Below, in pieces: positions 46,545 to 58,029 of a stretch of 64,000 nucleotides of DNA. Where the stretch lies: NCBI GenBank assembly GCA_947311845.1, contig CAMZMU010000111.1:27620084-27684083 (forward strand), written 5' to 3'. Source of the DNA: Poa pratensis. Its lineage: Eukaryota; Streptophyta; Magnoliopsida; Poales; Poaceae. Under the pieces are notes generated by a model. It was given only the letters and a program-made list of their open reading frames with translations, was not told the origin of the DNA and did not search any database. Position numbers and translations under genes: made by a program. Each line of letters starts with the position of its first letter. The first letter of the stretch is position 1.

Positions 46545-48187
46545 CGGGTGGATGGAGGGGTGGAGGAGAAGGGGGCAGCGGGGTCGCGAGGCTTCGTTTT
46601 ATCCTCTAGTGTGCGACTATGCGTCGTCGTCTCCCTCCGCGGTTCCGCCGTGGCGGGCACGGTGAAATCCCGGGGCGCCGAGCCAGTTAGAGTCGTGGAC
46701 TGACTTGTAGGTAGGCTGATGTTTTTACCGGACCGTCGGGAACGATCCAACGACTCGTCGGCCGAGCCGGAGCCGGTGGCGCTGCAGCTGCCGCCTGCCG
46801 GTAGGTAACTCCGATCGGGATACTTTTACCGGGAGCGGTCGTCCGACGACCCCGTGTGCACGAGAAGCACGTGAGCGCCGGCCGATTGATGTGCGAGCAG
46901 TGCTCCCCTGAATCCCTGATCCCGTCTCGAGCGAGATGGTACACCAGTACGGCAAGTGGATGGAACTCTGTTCATCCGGTCCAGACTTACAGTGGTATAT
47001 CCGGATCCAGCGTGGAGGAGGATCGGAATATGTCCCGAGTTTGTTCGGTTTTTTTTGACGGCGTCGCGGCAGCTGCATGAGAGGGACCTGGCCAATCAGC
47101 CATGCGTTTTGTTTTCTGTATCTCGAACAGCATATGGTCTTCTGTTTTTTAATCCACGTCCACGAGTCCGGGTCCATATATAATCTGTCTCCTGCGTGTT
47201 GTGTCTGTGTCGCTGTCATGCTGCCAGGACGCACGGGTTACGTCTTAGATATAGCATCTCTTTTCTTGGGTTCATAATGTAGAGTCAAATCATCATATGT
47301 CAACATATGTAGTCGAACCATCGACGGTTCACACAAATGAAAACACATGCATGCATGGCTGAGTTCAGTCGTTGGCCGTTGTGTTACCTGCCGGAAAGTG
47401 GCATGGCTCGACGTCTTCGGACTCCGGAAGAGATGTCGTGCATGCATAGCTCCAAGTTCCTTCTGAAAAGAAATTCGAAACCTAACAACGTCAAAGTATG
47501 GCCAACACAGCTGTTTATTTCCATGGACACACATTGAAATAGTTTTACACTCTGCGTAGGTTGTACACTTTACCCACACCATTCGATAAATCTATTGTGT
47601 GTGTCGCGTCATGTCATACAAGGTGTATCAGTGTATGCGAAGTTGAGTAACCGATCAAACCTTTTCACTGCTCATCCTAGTATAGGACTCTTCTTTATGA
47701 TAATTCTTTCGGCATCCGGTCGTCATGCCAGTTAAAAGCCTGAAGTGTTAGGACTCATAGGTGTGTCTGACCGCATATGGATCGGGGGCGCCTTCAATGC
47801 TCAGAGTCATAAATGACCCCACATGCAATGGAAAAGTTTTCCACCGTCGAGGCATGTCATACTAAGACAAACAAACTACTCGGCTAAGCCCCGTCGCATT
47901 ATGGGGTTTGACCGCACATGTAGTGTTGCTTTAGCGAACACTTAGACACAATGTGTTTTGATAAAACTCTTTCACCTTCATCTCCACCCTTTGAGGATCC
48001 ATCTTAAACGTTTCTCATAAAAGAAGTTTTGAGTAAAAAGGTTTATTTCCCAACCTATAGTTTGGAGCGAAAGAACAACTATGATTTTCATGGTTAAACC
48101 TTATTTTTCTTAACGGTACCTCCAGTAAAGGTGCATCAAGGTAGGGTTATATAGTGGCGGAGGTAAGTTTTTGGCTTAACGGGGTGT

Positions 48188-48188
48188 C

Positions 48189-48219
<31 letters not shown>

Positions 48220-48222
48220 ACA
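48188..48222. repeat. (C)18 followed by (AC)n
   Basis: Eighteen C in a row at 48188-48205, then alternating AC to 48222. It is one of four long C-runs in this neighbourhood. Confidence 0.95.
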
Positions 48223-48654
48223 ACCACCACCTATTCTATTGAAAATATGTGAATGATCCCTTCATATTTGGTTAATTCCGCCCCCACCCCCAGTTTTAGC
48301 CAAAAGATTTGCTATTTTGGCACACGGTGAAATCCCGTGGCGGCAACCTAGAGTCGTGGACTGACTTGTAGGTAGGCTGATGTTTTTACCGGACCGTCGG
48401 GAACGATCCAACGACTCGTCGGCCGAGCCGGAGCCGTGGCGCTGCAGCTGCCGCCTGCCGGTAGGTAACTCCGATCGGGATACTTTTACCGGGAGCGGTC
48501 GTCCGCCGACCCCGTGTGCACGAGAAGCACGTGAGCGCCGGCCGATTGATGTGCGAGCAGTGCTCCCCTGAATCCCTGATCCCGTCTCGATCGAGATGGT
48601 ACACCAGTACGGCAAGTGATGGAACTCTGTTCATCCGGTCCAGACCCAGACTTA

Positions 48655-49256
48655 GAGCAAGTCCAGCAGCTCCCCGATAAAATCTCCCCTATATCTTCAC
48701 GTAGGGGACTCCCCAATAAGATTCCTCCCCTATATTTTTTTTCATCTCCAGCAGTTCCCCAATAATCTTTCCCCTATATCACATTCATCTATATTTTAAC
48801 AATATTTGACAGCTAACTTCATAACGGTTATTTCTATAAGTGCCATAATTCGAAACAAAAAGCAACAATTTATTGAACACAAATATACCGGTACCAGTAC
48901 AGATAGCACTAGCAAAATTGCAGCAAAATAGTAACAGCAAGCGGCAAAATCATACAAGGCAAGCAGTATCAAAATTGCAGCAAAATATAGGGGGGAGAAA
49001 TTAGGAAGTAATTATCAGACTTATTACTGTTTTAGAGGAGGGGAGGGAAATTAGAGAGTAATTATCAGCCTAATTACGGTTTTAGACATATAGGGGAGTC
49101 CTCCTCTCTCCCCTATACATAGGGAGAATGAGTTCTGGGTAGGGGACACCGATTATAGGGAGATGTTTAGGGGAACTGCTGGAGAGGGATTTTTCTGTTT
49201 TCTCCCCCTATATTTGACATAGGGGAGACTATAGGGGAACTGCTGGACTTGCTCTA
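48655..49256. mobile_element. Tourist-like (PIF/Harbinger) element, 602 bp
   Basis: Ends GAGCAAGTCCAGCAGCTCCC and (complement of the right end) GAGCAAGTCCAGCAGTTCCC, flanked by TTA at 48652-48654 and 49257-49259. Unit 1 of the tandem duplication has the empty site, GACTTACAGTGG at about 46983, so the insertion came after the duplication. A second inner pair, CTCCAGCAGTTCCCC (48748) and its complement (about 49170), lies inside. No transposase. Confidence 0.92.
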
Positions 49257-50169
49257 TTACAGTGGTATATCCGGATCCAGCGTGGAGGTGGATCGGAATA
49301 TGTCCCGAGTTTGTTCGGTTTTTTGACGACGTCGCGGCAGCTGCATGAGAGGGACCTGGCCAATCAGCCATGCGTTTTGTTTTCTGTATCTCGAACAGCA
49401 TAGGGTCTTCTGTTTTTTAATCCACGTCCACGAGTCCGGGTCCATATATAATCTGTCTCCTGCGTCTTGTGTCTGTGTCGCTGTCATGGTGCCAGGACGC
49501 ACGGCTACGTCTTAGATATAGCATCTCTTTTCTTGGGTCATTGGGTTCATAATGTAGAGTCAAATCATCATATGTTAACATATGTAGTCGAACCATCGAC
49601 GGTTCACACAAATGAAAACACATGCATGCATGGCTGAGTTCAGTCCTTGGCCGTTGTGTTACCTGCCGGAAAGTGGCATGGCTCGACGTCTTCGGACTCC
49701 GGAAGAGATGTCGTGCATGCATAGCTCCAAGTTCCTTCTGAAAAGAAATTCGAAACCTAACAACGTCAAAGTATGGCCAACACAGCTGTTTATTTTCATG
49801 GACACACATTGAAATAGTTTTACACTCTGCGTAGGTTGTACACTTTACCCACACCATTCGATAAATCTATTGTGTGTGTCGCGTCATGTCATACAAGGTG
49901 TATCCGTGTATGCGAAGTTGAGTAACCGATCAAACCTTTTCACTGCTCATCCTAGTATAGGACTCTTCTTTATGATAATTCTTTCGGCATCCGGTCGTCA
50001 TGCCAGTTAAAAGCCTGAAGTGTTAGGACTCATAGGTGTGTCTGACCGCATATGGATCGGGGCGCCTTCAATGCTCAGAGTCATAAATGACCCCACATGC
50101 AATGGAAAAGTTTTCCACCATCGAGGCATGTCATACTAAGACAAACAAACTACTCGGCTAAGCCCCGTC

Positions 50170-50462
50170 GCATTATGGGGTTTGACCGCACATGTAGTGT
50201 TGCTTTAGCGAACACTTAGACACAATGTGTTTTTGATAAAACTCTTTCACCTTCATCTCCACCCTTTGAGGATCCATCTTAAACGTTTCTCATAAAAGAA
50301 GTTTTGAGTAAAAAGGTTTATTTCCCAACCTATAGTTTGGAGCGAAAGAACAACTATGATTTTTCATGGGTTAAACCTTATTTTTCTTAACGGTACCTCC
50401 AGTAAAGTGCATCAAGGTAGGGTTATATAGTGGCGGAGGTAAGTTTTTGGCTTAACGGGGGT

Positions 50463-50507
<45 letters not shown>

Positions 50508-50640
50508 AACCACCACCTATTCTATTGAAAATATGTGAACGATCCCTTCATATTTGGTTAATTCCGCCCCCCACCCCCAGTTTTAGCCAAAAGATTTGCT
50601 ATTTTGGCACAATCAACCAATTTGTCCCCACCCCCCCCCC

Positions 50641-50671
<31 letters not shown>

Positions 50672-51433
50672 ACAAATGGATGGCCCAAGCTGCACCATTG
50701 GGTTTATAAATGGATTTCAATATAGTTGATAACTCATAAATAAATGTAAATAAAGCTTAAATCATACCTAAGTGGTAACCAGTACTTAAATTTATACATG
50801 CATTTGGACATAAAATAAAATATGCATGGTAAAAATACTAGGACAAGGGTACCTATGATCAAAAAGTGGCTTGCCTGGCCCAACAAAATGTCTCGAATCT
50901 TCTTCTTGTGCGATAAATTATCCTCCCTCTACAACTCGTCAACGTTATCGTCTAAACACCGTTCAAATAAATAAACACACACAATCACGCACCATTTCAC
51001 AATAAATTCACGAAAATACAAACCTATTTTACCTAGATAGATTTCAATTTATTGAGATCTTAAAAATTGCATTCGTTCCATTTTAAATTTTAGATATCTA
51101 GTTATGAATTTTCTAGGGTAATGTGGTCGCACATGTAGGGTTGGTTTAGCGAACACTTAAACGCAATGTGTTTTTGATAATTTCACCTTCATCTACACCT
51201 TTTGATAATCCATCTTAAAGACAATCTTGGGTAAACACATCTAACTAAGCTTTTTCATAAAAGAATTTTTAGTAAAAGGTTTATTTTCCAACCTATAGTT
51301 TGAAGCGAAAGCATAACTATGATTTGTCATGGGCTAAACCTTATTTTTCTTTACGGCACCTCCAGTATAGGTACATAAAGGTATGGCTATGTAGTGGCAG
51401 AGTTATGATTTTGCCACGAAGGGGGGGGGCCCG

Positions 51434-51465
<32 letters not shown>

Positions 51466-52020
51466 ACCTAGCCTAAAAAATATGTGAATGATCCTTTCAT
51501 ATGTGGTCCATTTCGCCCCATCCCCAGTTTTAGCCCAAAGACTTGCTATTTTGGCACAACCAACCCATTTTTCCACCCAAATTGATGGCCAAGCTGCGTC
51601 ATTGGGTTTATAAATGGATTTAATATGCTGGATAACTCACAAATAAATTTAAATAAAGCTTAAAACATAACTAAGTGGCAGACAATACTTAAATTTGAAC
51701 ATGCATTTGAACATAAATAAAATATACATGGTAAAATACTAGGACAAGGGTACAGATGATCGAAGAGTGTCTTTCCTGGCCCAGCAAAGTGACCCTGATT
51801 TTCTTCTTGTGCGATAAACTCTCCTTCCTCGACAACTCGTCAACGTTATCGTCTAAAACCCGTTAAATAAATAAACACACAATCAGACAACATTTCACAG
51901 CAAATTCACGAAAATACATACTTAAATTCGCTAGATAAATTTCAATTTATAGAGATCTAAAAAATTGCATTGGGTTTGTTTATAATTTTAAATATTTAAT
52001 TATAAATTTTCTAGTGCTAA
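50170..52020. repeat. Older tandem duplication, period about 940 bp
   Basis: 50178-51110 and about 51121-52020 are related: GCACATGTAG and TTTAGCGAACACTTA occur at about 50190 and 51130. AACCTATAGTTTG and GGTTTATAAATGGATTT (also TACTAGGACAAGGGTAC) follow in the same order. Both units have a long C-run at the same place: 29 C at 50465 and, after a G-run at 51421-51429, 32 C at 51434-51465. Divergence is clearly higher than in the 1665-bp duplication. The unit contains no gene. The GTGGCGGAG word beside the C-run resembles hAT-type element ends, but the matching end was not found. Confidence 0.8.
50465..50657. repeat. (C)29 and (C)27 tracts with following (CA)n
   Basis: 29 C at 50465-50493 and 27 C at 50631-50657, each followed by a CA-repeat. 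The first is at the same place in the repeat unit as the C-run at 48188; the second has no match in unit 1. Exact lengths are unreliable in sequencing. Confidence 0.9.
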
Positions 52021-53222
52021 AGAAGGATCTGTCAAGACTAATTAACATGGTTTTTATGTCTACCCAAAATTAATGGTTACATAGGTAAAGTTGGGGTTCT
52101 GAATTTTGATTTATCAGAGTTGGAATAAACTCACTTGAATTTATGGATTTGAATAATTAATTTTTTTATTGTATAAAACACTTCAAACTAAATAATTTAT
52201 ATCAACTAATATACTATATAAAACTTGCTCAAACAAGTGGAACTGGGAAGATAATTAAATATCTGGTAAGTTTTCATAAACAACCATAATGTATTTGATC
52301 AAGTTCATTTGAAACTTTTGGATGGAGCGAATTCCACTTTTAACCCTACAGTTGTGCATTTGTGAGATGTATTACCCTATTTAGTGAAAGAAAAATAGAA
52401 ATACATAATATATAATTTGAACAAGGTTTTGCATGCACCTTTTTTGGCAGTATGTATGTTTCAATAGAATACTCCGATATTTAAACTATATGTTGTGTCA
52501 AAATATGTAAATTTTGGAGAGTGGCGTCGACAATAATGTACAACCTTCTCTTCACCATTTGTTCAATTTGTCATAGTTTTCCTGCTATTTTTTAGGCTCA
52601 ATCATCACCTCACACCTTTTCCAACAGAAATGCATCAGAAAATTGAGTGTTCAAAGTTTCTAAAATGGGCAATCTAAATAATTTTTTGTTTCATGCGACA
52701 ATTAGTGTCACAAATGTATAACTATTGGGTAAAAAGTGGAATTCATTCTTTTGAATATGACCAATTTTTTATTTGCATAATCAGCTCATAAATATCGGTT
52801 TGAAGATTGGAGTTATTTTCTGAGAACTTTTTAGGGGATAGGATATAGACTCCATCTCCCATTTGTCATAAAAATTATGTTGTGAAAAGATGACATGCCC
52901 ATTTGGCATGTGGAATCCGGATCGATATCACATCGTGCGAAGCAAAAATTGCCCATACCCAATTCAGAGGTGGACTTCTCAACATTGCTTAGATATTTGG
53001 GGCTAGCGTTCTGCCACCCCGTTGGACAAGAAGGGTAATGGGCTCTCCCACGCGTGACCTAGGGAGCAAATAAGTAGCAGTGCCCGGGCATAGCCCTCTT
53101 CCTCTGGCTAGGCTGCATGGCGTCGCCCTCTTTCCCCTCCGCCTTCCATCTCATCTCTCTTGTATACTGAATCGTGCATGTCTTGTACCAGTCGGACAGT
53201 TTCAGTCATGAGCCTAGAGAAA
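52021..53222. other. Intergenic, AT-rich, with a possible orphan first exon
   Basis: 52021-52970 is AT-rich with nothing recognised. At 53118 ATGGCGTCGCCCTCTTTCCC starts a short frame (MASPSFPSAFHLISL) in a promoter-like setting and is followed by a GT after 15 codons. Without downstream exons this is not called as a gene. Confidence 0.4.
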
Positions 53223-53376
53223 TACTCCCTCTGTAACAAAACATAAGATGTTTCAGCATGTTGGGTCCTAGACATGTTTTAGTGCCAGATTTATGTGAAT
53301 CTTGCGCTAAAACATGTCTAGCTACATGTTGGGCTCAACATGCTAAAACATCGTATATTTTGGTACAAAGTGAGTA
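53223..53376. mobile_element. Stowaway-type MITE
   Basis: Starts TACTCCCTCTGTAACAAAAC and ends with the approximate complement TTTTGGTACAAAGTGAGTA. Inside, ACATGTTTTAG and CTAAAACATGT form a further palindrome. About 154 bp, no coding capacity. Confidence 0.75.
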
Positions 53377-53674
53377 AAACTCAATGCTCGTCCCTACTTC
53401 AGTTTGGTGATGGTGAACGTCATTACGTCACTGACTCAGTATCGAAGGGGAATCAAGCAGCCGATACGACTTTCAACGCATTAAGTTACAAAACAAAAAG
53501 GGTCGAACGATCCTACACTCTAGTTGCAGACCACAATAAAAAGCACAACAACTGAACAAATCAACATGGAAGGCTAATAGCACTGTGATGAACATGAGAA
53601 CATCACACAAACAACTATCATGGTAAAATCCCACTTTTTTTCTCGCATCTAATCTACCTTCAGCTCATCACTGA
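53377..53674. other. Intergenic, nothing recognised
   Basis: A short open plus frame crosses the MITE end but has no similarity I can name. The interval ends at the target duplication of the solo LTR. Confidence 0.5.
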
Positions 53675-56229
53675 TGAAAGGACAAGGATGTCGCCTAGAG
53701 GGGGGGGGGGTGAATAGGCGTTTAAAACTTTTCCGGTTTAGGCTTGCTAATTGCGGAATAAAACTAGGTGTTTAAATTAACAAGCCAACAACCTTAATAA
53801 ACTAGGCTCACCTATGTGCACCAACAACTTATGCTAAGCAAGATAACTAACAAGGTGATAGCAAGATATGATACTTCAAGCTCGAAGGCTATCACAATGT
53901 AAAGTGCATAAGTAAAGAGCTCGGGTATAGAAATAACCGAGGCAAGTGGAGACGACGATGTATTCCCGAGTTCCTCCTTTTTTGGGGGAGTACGTCTCGT
54001 TGGAGGGGTGTGAGTATCAAACTCAAGATGCCACAAAAGGCTTCACCCTATTCTCCGATGAACCTCGCCCAAAAGCTCGGTTCACCTTCCACTATTGATT
54101 TCCTTTTGGGCGGAAATCGAGTCCCTTACAACAAACTTGAGGCACAACCCACAAAAGGATCGGGAGCTCCCAAGCGGCCACAAAAGGCCTCGCACCGCCA
54201 CAAAAGGCGCCACTCGCCACAAAAGGCGTTGACCACAAAAGGTCACTAGAACACCGTCTAGGGTCCAACGACCCAAGAGTAACAAGCTCACAATCTTCAC
54301 TTCCACGAATCCTCGTGGAGAGAGCAAACCTATGCACAAAAGCAAAGGCAAACCTATGCACAAAAGCAAAGGCAAGAACACAAGAAGTGCTCAAGTCCTT
54401 CACTCTCAAATCCCACCAAAAGCAACAAATGCTTGTGGGGGGAGAAGGGAGGAAGAACAAAGAAGAACACAACAAATGGAACTTCAAGAACTAGATCGAA
54501 AGGGTTCCACTCACTTAGAGGGGAAACGGCTTGGTAGAAATGTAGATCTAGGTCTTCTCCTTCAATCCTCCAAAGATCAACGAGTTTGGGTGGAGGGATT
54601 GGGAGATCTTGGTGTTTTGAGCTTTGCAACAATGGAGGAGAGAGAATGTAAATCGTGCTCAGCAGTTCTGACTGGCTGGAGGAGGGTGGAGGGGTATTTA
54701 TACCCCTCCCAGAAAAAGAGCCGTTGCAGCCCGGGGAATCGGATATTCCGGTATAAGTCATAGTCGGATAATCCGACTGTACCGGATAATCCGACTGGAC
54801 ATATACCGGATATTCCGGAAAATATCAGTACGCCACAAACCTGGTTGACAGGGTAGTCGGATATTCCGATCAAGGTCACGACCGGATAATCCGACTGTAT
54901 CGGATAATCCGATTGGACCTATATCGGATATTCCGAAAAAACATCAGTACGCAAAGCTTCCAAAGTCCTTAGCCGAAATCGAGGAAACTGGAGAATCGGA
55001 TAATCCGAAAACATCAGTATGCAATGTTTTTAAAGTCCTTAGCCGAATTTTAGTAATCTTGAGAATCGGATAATCCGAGTCGGCTAGGACCGGATAATCC
55101 GATTCATCTGTAAGAGCAAAACTGTAAATCCTGAAATGCAATAACTTTCTCATATGAACTCCAAATCAGGTGAATCCAACGGCGTTGGAAAGGTAACGAC
55201 AAATGCTTGCCTACAGAAAGTGGAAATCTTAAGGGTCACAAATATGGAGGAGATATCACACATTGAAGGTGTGGACCTTATCTCGAGGAGGACCGGTAAT
55301 ATTTCCAACACCGAGAACGCAACAAGTTTTTCATCCGGACTCCGTTTTCTATGATCTTGGGCTTGTTCCGAAGATAACCACAAGCACTACAAGATCATGC
55401 ATATACACATCATAGTCCATCATGTGAGGAGGAAACCAAATGTAGAAAGGTAAAACCTCTCTAAAAGGGAATAACCGGTAAAACCTCCAAAACCGAAAAC
55501 GCAACAAGTTTTCCTTACGAAATCCGTTTTCGGTGAACTAGAGCTTGATATGGAGATGAACACAAGCTCTAAATTCTCACATGGATAAAAGCCAAATAAG
55601 AAACAAGAAAGGATGATAATGCCAAGTATGCAAAGGTTTGAGCTCTCCACAAAGATGCGATCAAGTTACTCACTTGAGAGCCCCTCTTGATAGTACGGCA
55701 TCTATCCTATAACCCGGTCTCCCACTAACCATGAGACCGGTAAAATAGAAACCCTATCAAGATCATACCTTTGCCTTGCGCATTCCACTTGAGCTAGATG
55801 ATGACGATCTTGATCTCTTCAAGTGAACCACCTTTCTCGATTGCGCTTGCTAGCACATGCTTGATGAAGACATCTCCAAATGCTCCCCCATACACCATTA
55901 TGGGAGAGCCTCGCTAAGCTCCGTCTTCATGTATCCACTCGCGCTTCATATTCTTCTCTTGATATAGATGATGGCTTGGAGATAAACATGAAGTTCACTC
56001 ACTCTTCTTTTCCAAGCCATGCTTGCAATAAACTCAACACTTCATATGACCATTCTTCATATAAACCTTTGGATGGAACCTTGGTCATCAAGTATTCTTC
56101 TAGAGTCCAACACATGAACTCTAATCTTTTCCAATGGACAAGATCTACAAGTATCTCAATGCAAGCATTAGTCCATAAGGATTGTCATTAATTACCAAAA
56201 CCACATATGGGGCAACACATGCACTTTCA
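53675..56229 (-). mobile_element. Solo LTR of a copia-like element, 2555 bp, TSD ACTGA
   Basis: Begins TGAAAGGACAAGG and ends GGGCAACACATGCACTTTCA; ACTGA flanks both sides (53670-53674 and 56230-56234). Its first 45 bases parallel the LTR of the full copia element (CCTAGAGGGGGG-GTGAATAGG), and CCGAGTTCCTCCTTTT with GGGGGAGTACGTCTCGTTGG recurs in both. The family is therefore related but different, and by that similarity it also lies in minus orientation. No internal domain, primer-binding site or second LTR is present, so it is the product of LTR-LTR recombination. Confidence 0.88.
54740..55101. repeat. Eleven copies of a near-palindromic CGGATAWTCCG motif inside the solo LTR
   Basis: CGGATAATCCG or CGGATATTCCG starts at 54740, 54765, 54783, 54807, 54858, 54883, 54901, 54925, 54997, 55067 and 55091. 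Blocks of four (54740-54817 and 54858-54935) repeat with the same order of W bases (T,A,A,T) and almost the same spacing, so a larger unit of 118 bp was duplicated. Confidence 0.95.
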
Positions 56230-56348
56230 ACTGATATAATCCCTTTTGTAAACTTTCAGAACACTGCAACTGCAACAGTTTCAGCTGAGATGGATGCTAT
56301 CAACACGGATGTCGGCTCTCAGCCTCAGCTCGTACGTACGAATAATCC

Positions 56349-56711
56349 TCAGTCGTCCTCGGGCGGGAGGCACCCAAACACCTTGAGGTACGCAGACTTG
56401 AACGCGGCACGGTTGCACCTGTCGATCTCCTCCTCGTAGCCGTCGGGGACGTAGACATAGCCCTTCTCCGCCACCTCCTCCCTGATCTTCTCCTGGTACT
56501 CCGCCAGCTCCTTGTTGTACTCGTCTATCCTATCGGCGACGGGATCGATCTTCCCGGTGCGGGGGCAAGGGTCGTTCTTCAAGTTGAGGACGAACTCCAC
56601 CCTCTCCTTCGGCATCATGTTCTTTGCCGGCGGAAGAGGAGGAGCTGCAACCACGGCCTCAGCCTCGGGACAGCCGGCCGCCGCCTCTGCCACACCTTCC
56701 GCGCCGGCCAT
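56349..56711 (-). CDS. Small protein of unknown function, 120 residues
   Basis: The start MAGAEGVAEAAAGCPEAEAV at 56711 follows a typical CTAGGGTTCC-containing leader on the minus strand. After an Ala/Pro-rich N-terminal third come NMMPKERVEFVLNLKNDPCP, a likely amphipathic helix RIDEYNKELAEYQEKIREEV, then EKGYVYVPDGYEEEIDRCNR and FGCLPPEDD at the end. Codon use is strongly GC-ending, as in real grass genes. There is no signal peptide or membrane segment. I do not recognise the family. It ends 120 bases from the solo LTR, so its 3' UTR may be cut. A single exon and a GC-rich reading frame without stops support it as real. Confidence 0.6.
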   Translation of the reverse strand: MAGAEGVAEAAAGCPEAEAVVAAPPLPPAKNMMPKERVEFVLNLKNDPCPRTGKIDPVADRIDEYNKELAEYQEKIREEVAEKGYVYVPDGYEEEIDRCNRAAFKSAYLKVFGCLPPEDD

Positions 56712-58029
56712 CGAACGATCTTTTGGTCTCAAGATGAAGATTCTCGACTGGGAACCCTAGCTCTCGATTCGGCTGGTGATGTCGGTTCTGGGATTCAGGG
56801 GACGAGGCCATGGCCGTCTGAGCTTTTAGGGGCGGCGGGTCCGGAGTCGGCACAGGCTGAGTGTCGGAGTCCGACCCCCAGTCCGTTCCGGTTGGGCCTA
56901 TGGATCACGCGGCCATTGGCCCAAGTTTAACCGTTATGCATTTTTTTACTAGTAGTTTATCCTAGTACATTATTACTAAAACGCAAAATCTATTTGTTGC
57001 CCGCGCACTATTCTGGTCTTAAAAAGTGCTCACTTCTCGCCCTCGTGGGATCAGGATCGTGCGGATTGGGCGAAGCTGCGCAAGTGTCCAGACTCCAGAG
57101 AGGAAAAAACAAGAGTTGCCCCATTCCTCTCTCGTCTCACCGCATCTCTCTCCTCCCCGATCTCCATTGCTCAAACACATCTAGCCACGGGATTGGTGCG
57201 TACGACGGCGGTGGCCATGGTGAGAGGGGTCGGCGGAGGACCATCAGCGGCGCGGACCCGCGGATCGAAGCGTCCGAGGCGCGGGGGGTGGCCATTGTGA
57301 GAGGGACGGCGGAGAAGCATCGGCGGCGCGTGCCAACTTCCCCCGTGGCTGCACCGCATACCCAGCAGTCTTCCCCGCCGTCTCTCCTTCGAATCCTCCA
57401 GAAGCACGCCGCGCTCCTCGACGCCAAGGTCGGGGTAGATCTCATGGAGCTTCCGATGACGAATATCCGCTTGCCCGGCCGTGTAAGACGTCGCTCGTCC
57501 TCGCTCTGCTGCTCGCGGCGGCGCTCGTCCCGCATGCCGACGCGGCGCCATGGGCAGGCGCTCTTCATCCTCCTCTTCTTAATCCACGGGCATGTCGTCT
57601 TCCGATTCGAGACGGCACTCGTACTACTCTTCGAACACTTACGTGTCCAGACACCAGCGCCTCCTAGCGTGGCCACGGACGTCGGCGCGCGCTGGGCATG
57701 GTGTTCTGGTTGGTGCCCGTCGGTTACATCTTGCTGGTCACAGCCGCGACGTACTAACTACTACGGCCGGCCGACGACCAACTTGGTTAAGTTCTAGGCG
57801 CTCCCAGTTTTGCTCAGTTCAGCAGCAATTAACTTTTCCGTTTCACTCGGGCCAAATGAGATCGTAACAATTTCATGCTGCATTTTATAGGCATTGAACG
57901 AGATTGCTGAGAGAGTGCATGCTTCCAACAAGCCCTCGTATAAACTCATGCTGGCTGGTAATGTGACTTCTAGATACATTAGGTGTGTATGACTTCTAGA
58001 TACCTTGATGTAGTTCTGATTGTACTGTA
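56712..58029. other. 5' region of the small gene, then GC-rich open-frame sequence of unknown nature
   Basis: 56712-56950 is the likely promoter and leader of the minus-strand gene. 56994-57797 is open on the plus strand for 267 codons but rich in Arg, Ser and His, with no domain and with competing open frames on the other strand, so I do not call a gene. 57800-58029 is AT-rich. Confidence 0.4.

Larger units (their letters stand above)
46656..50610. repeat. Direct tandem duplication, period 1665 bp, upstream of the ARM-like gene
   Basis: GGTGAAATCCC begins at 46661 and again at 48326, and the sequence then runs in parallel to TTAGCCAAAAGATTTGCTAT in both units (48297 and 50583). Unit 2 is longer because of a 602-bp MITE and a longer poly(C) tract. 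Otherwise the units are nearly identical, so the duplication is young. GGCAC is found at the left border (46656-46660), at the unit 1/unit 2 junction (48319-48323) and at the right border (50606-50610). The left border lies about 110 bases upstream of the ARM start codon. Confidence 0.93.

Noticed and set aside
48188..50657. Possible telomere-like or centromere-like satellite
   Set aside because: The C-runs are single homopolymers inside unique-looking repeat units, not a satellite array.
53118..53165. Short gene starting MASPSFPSAFHL
   Set aside because: Only 15-17 codons before a stop or donor site and no downstream exon found; noted in the interval description only.
56994..57797. 267-codon open frame on the plus strand
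   Set aside because: Composition is Arg/Ser/His-rich without any motif, and equally long frames are open on the minus strand; GC-rich sequence gives such frames by chance.
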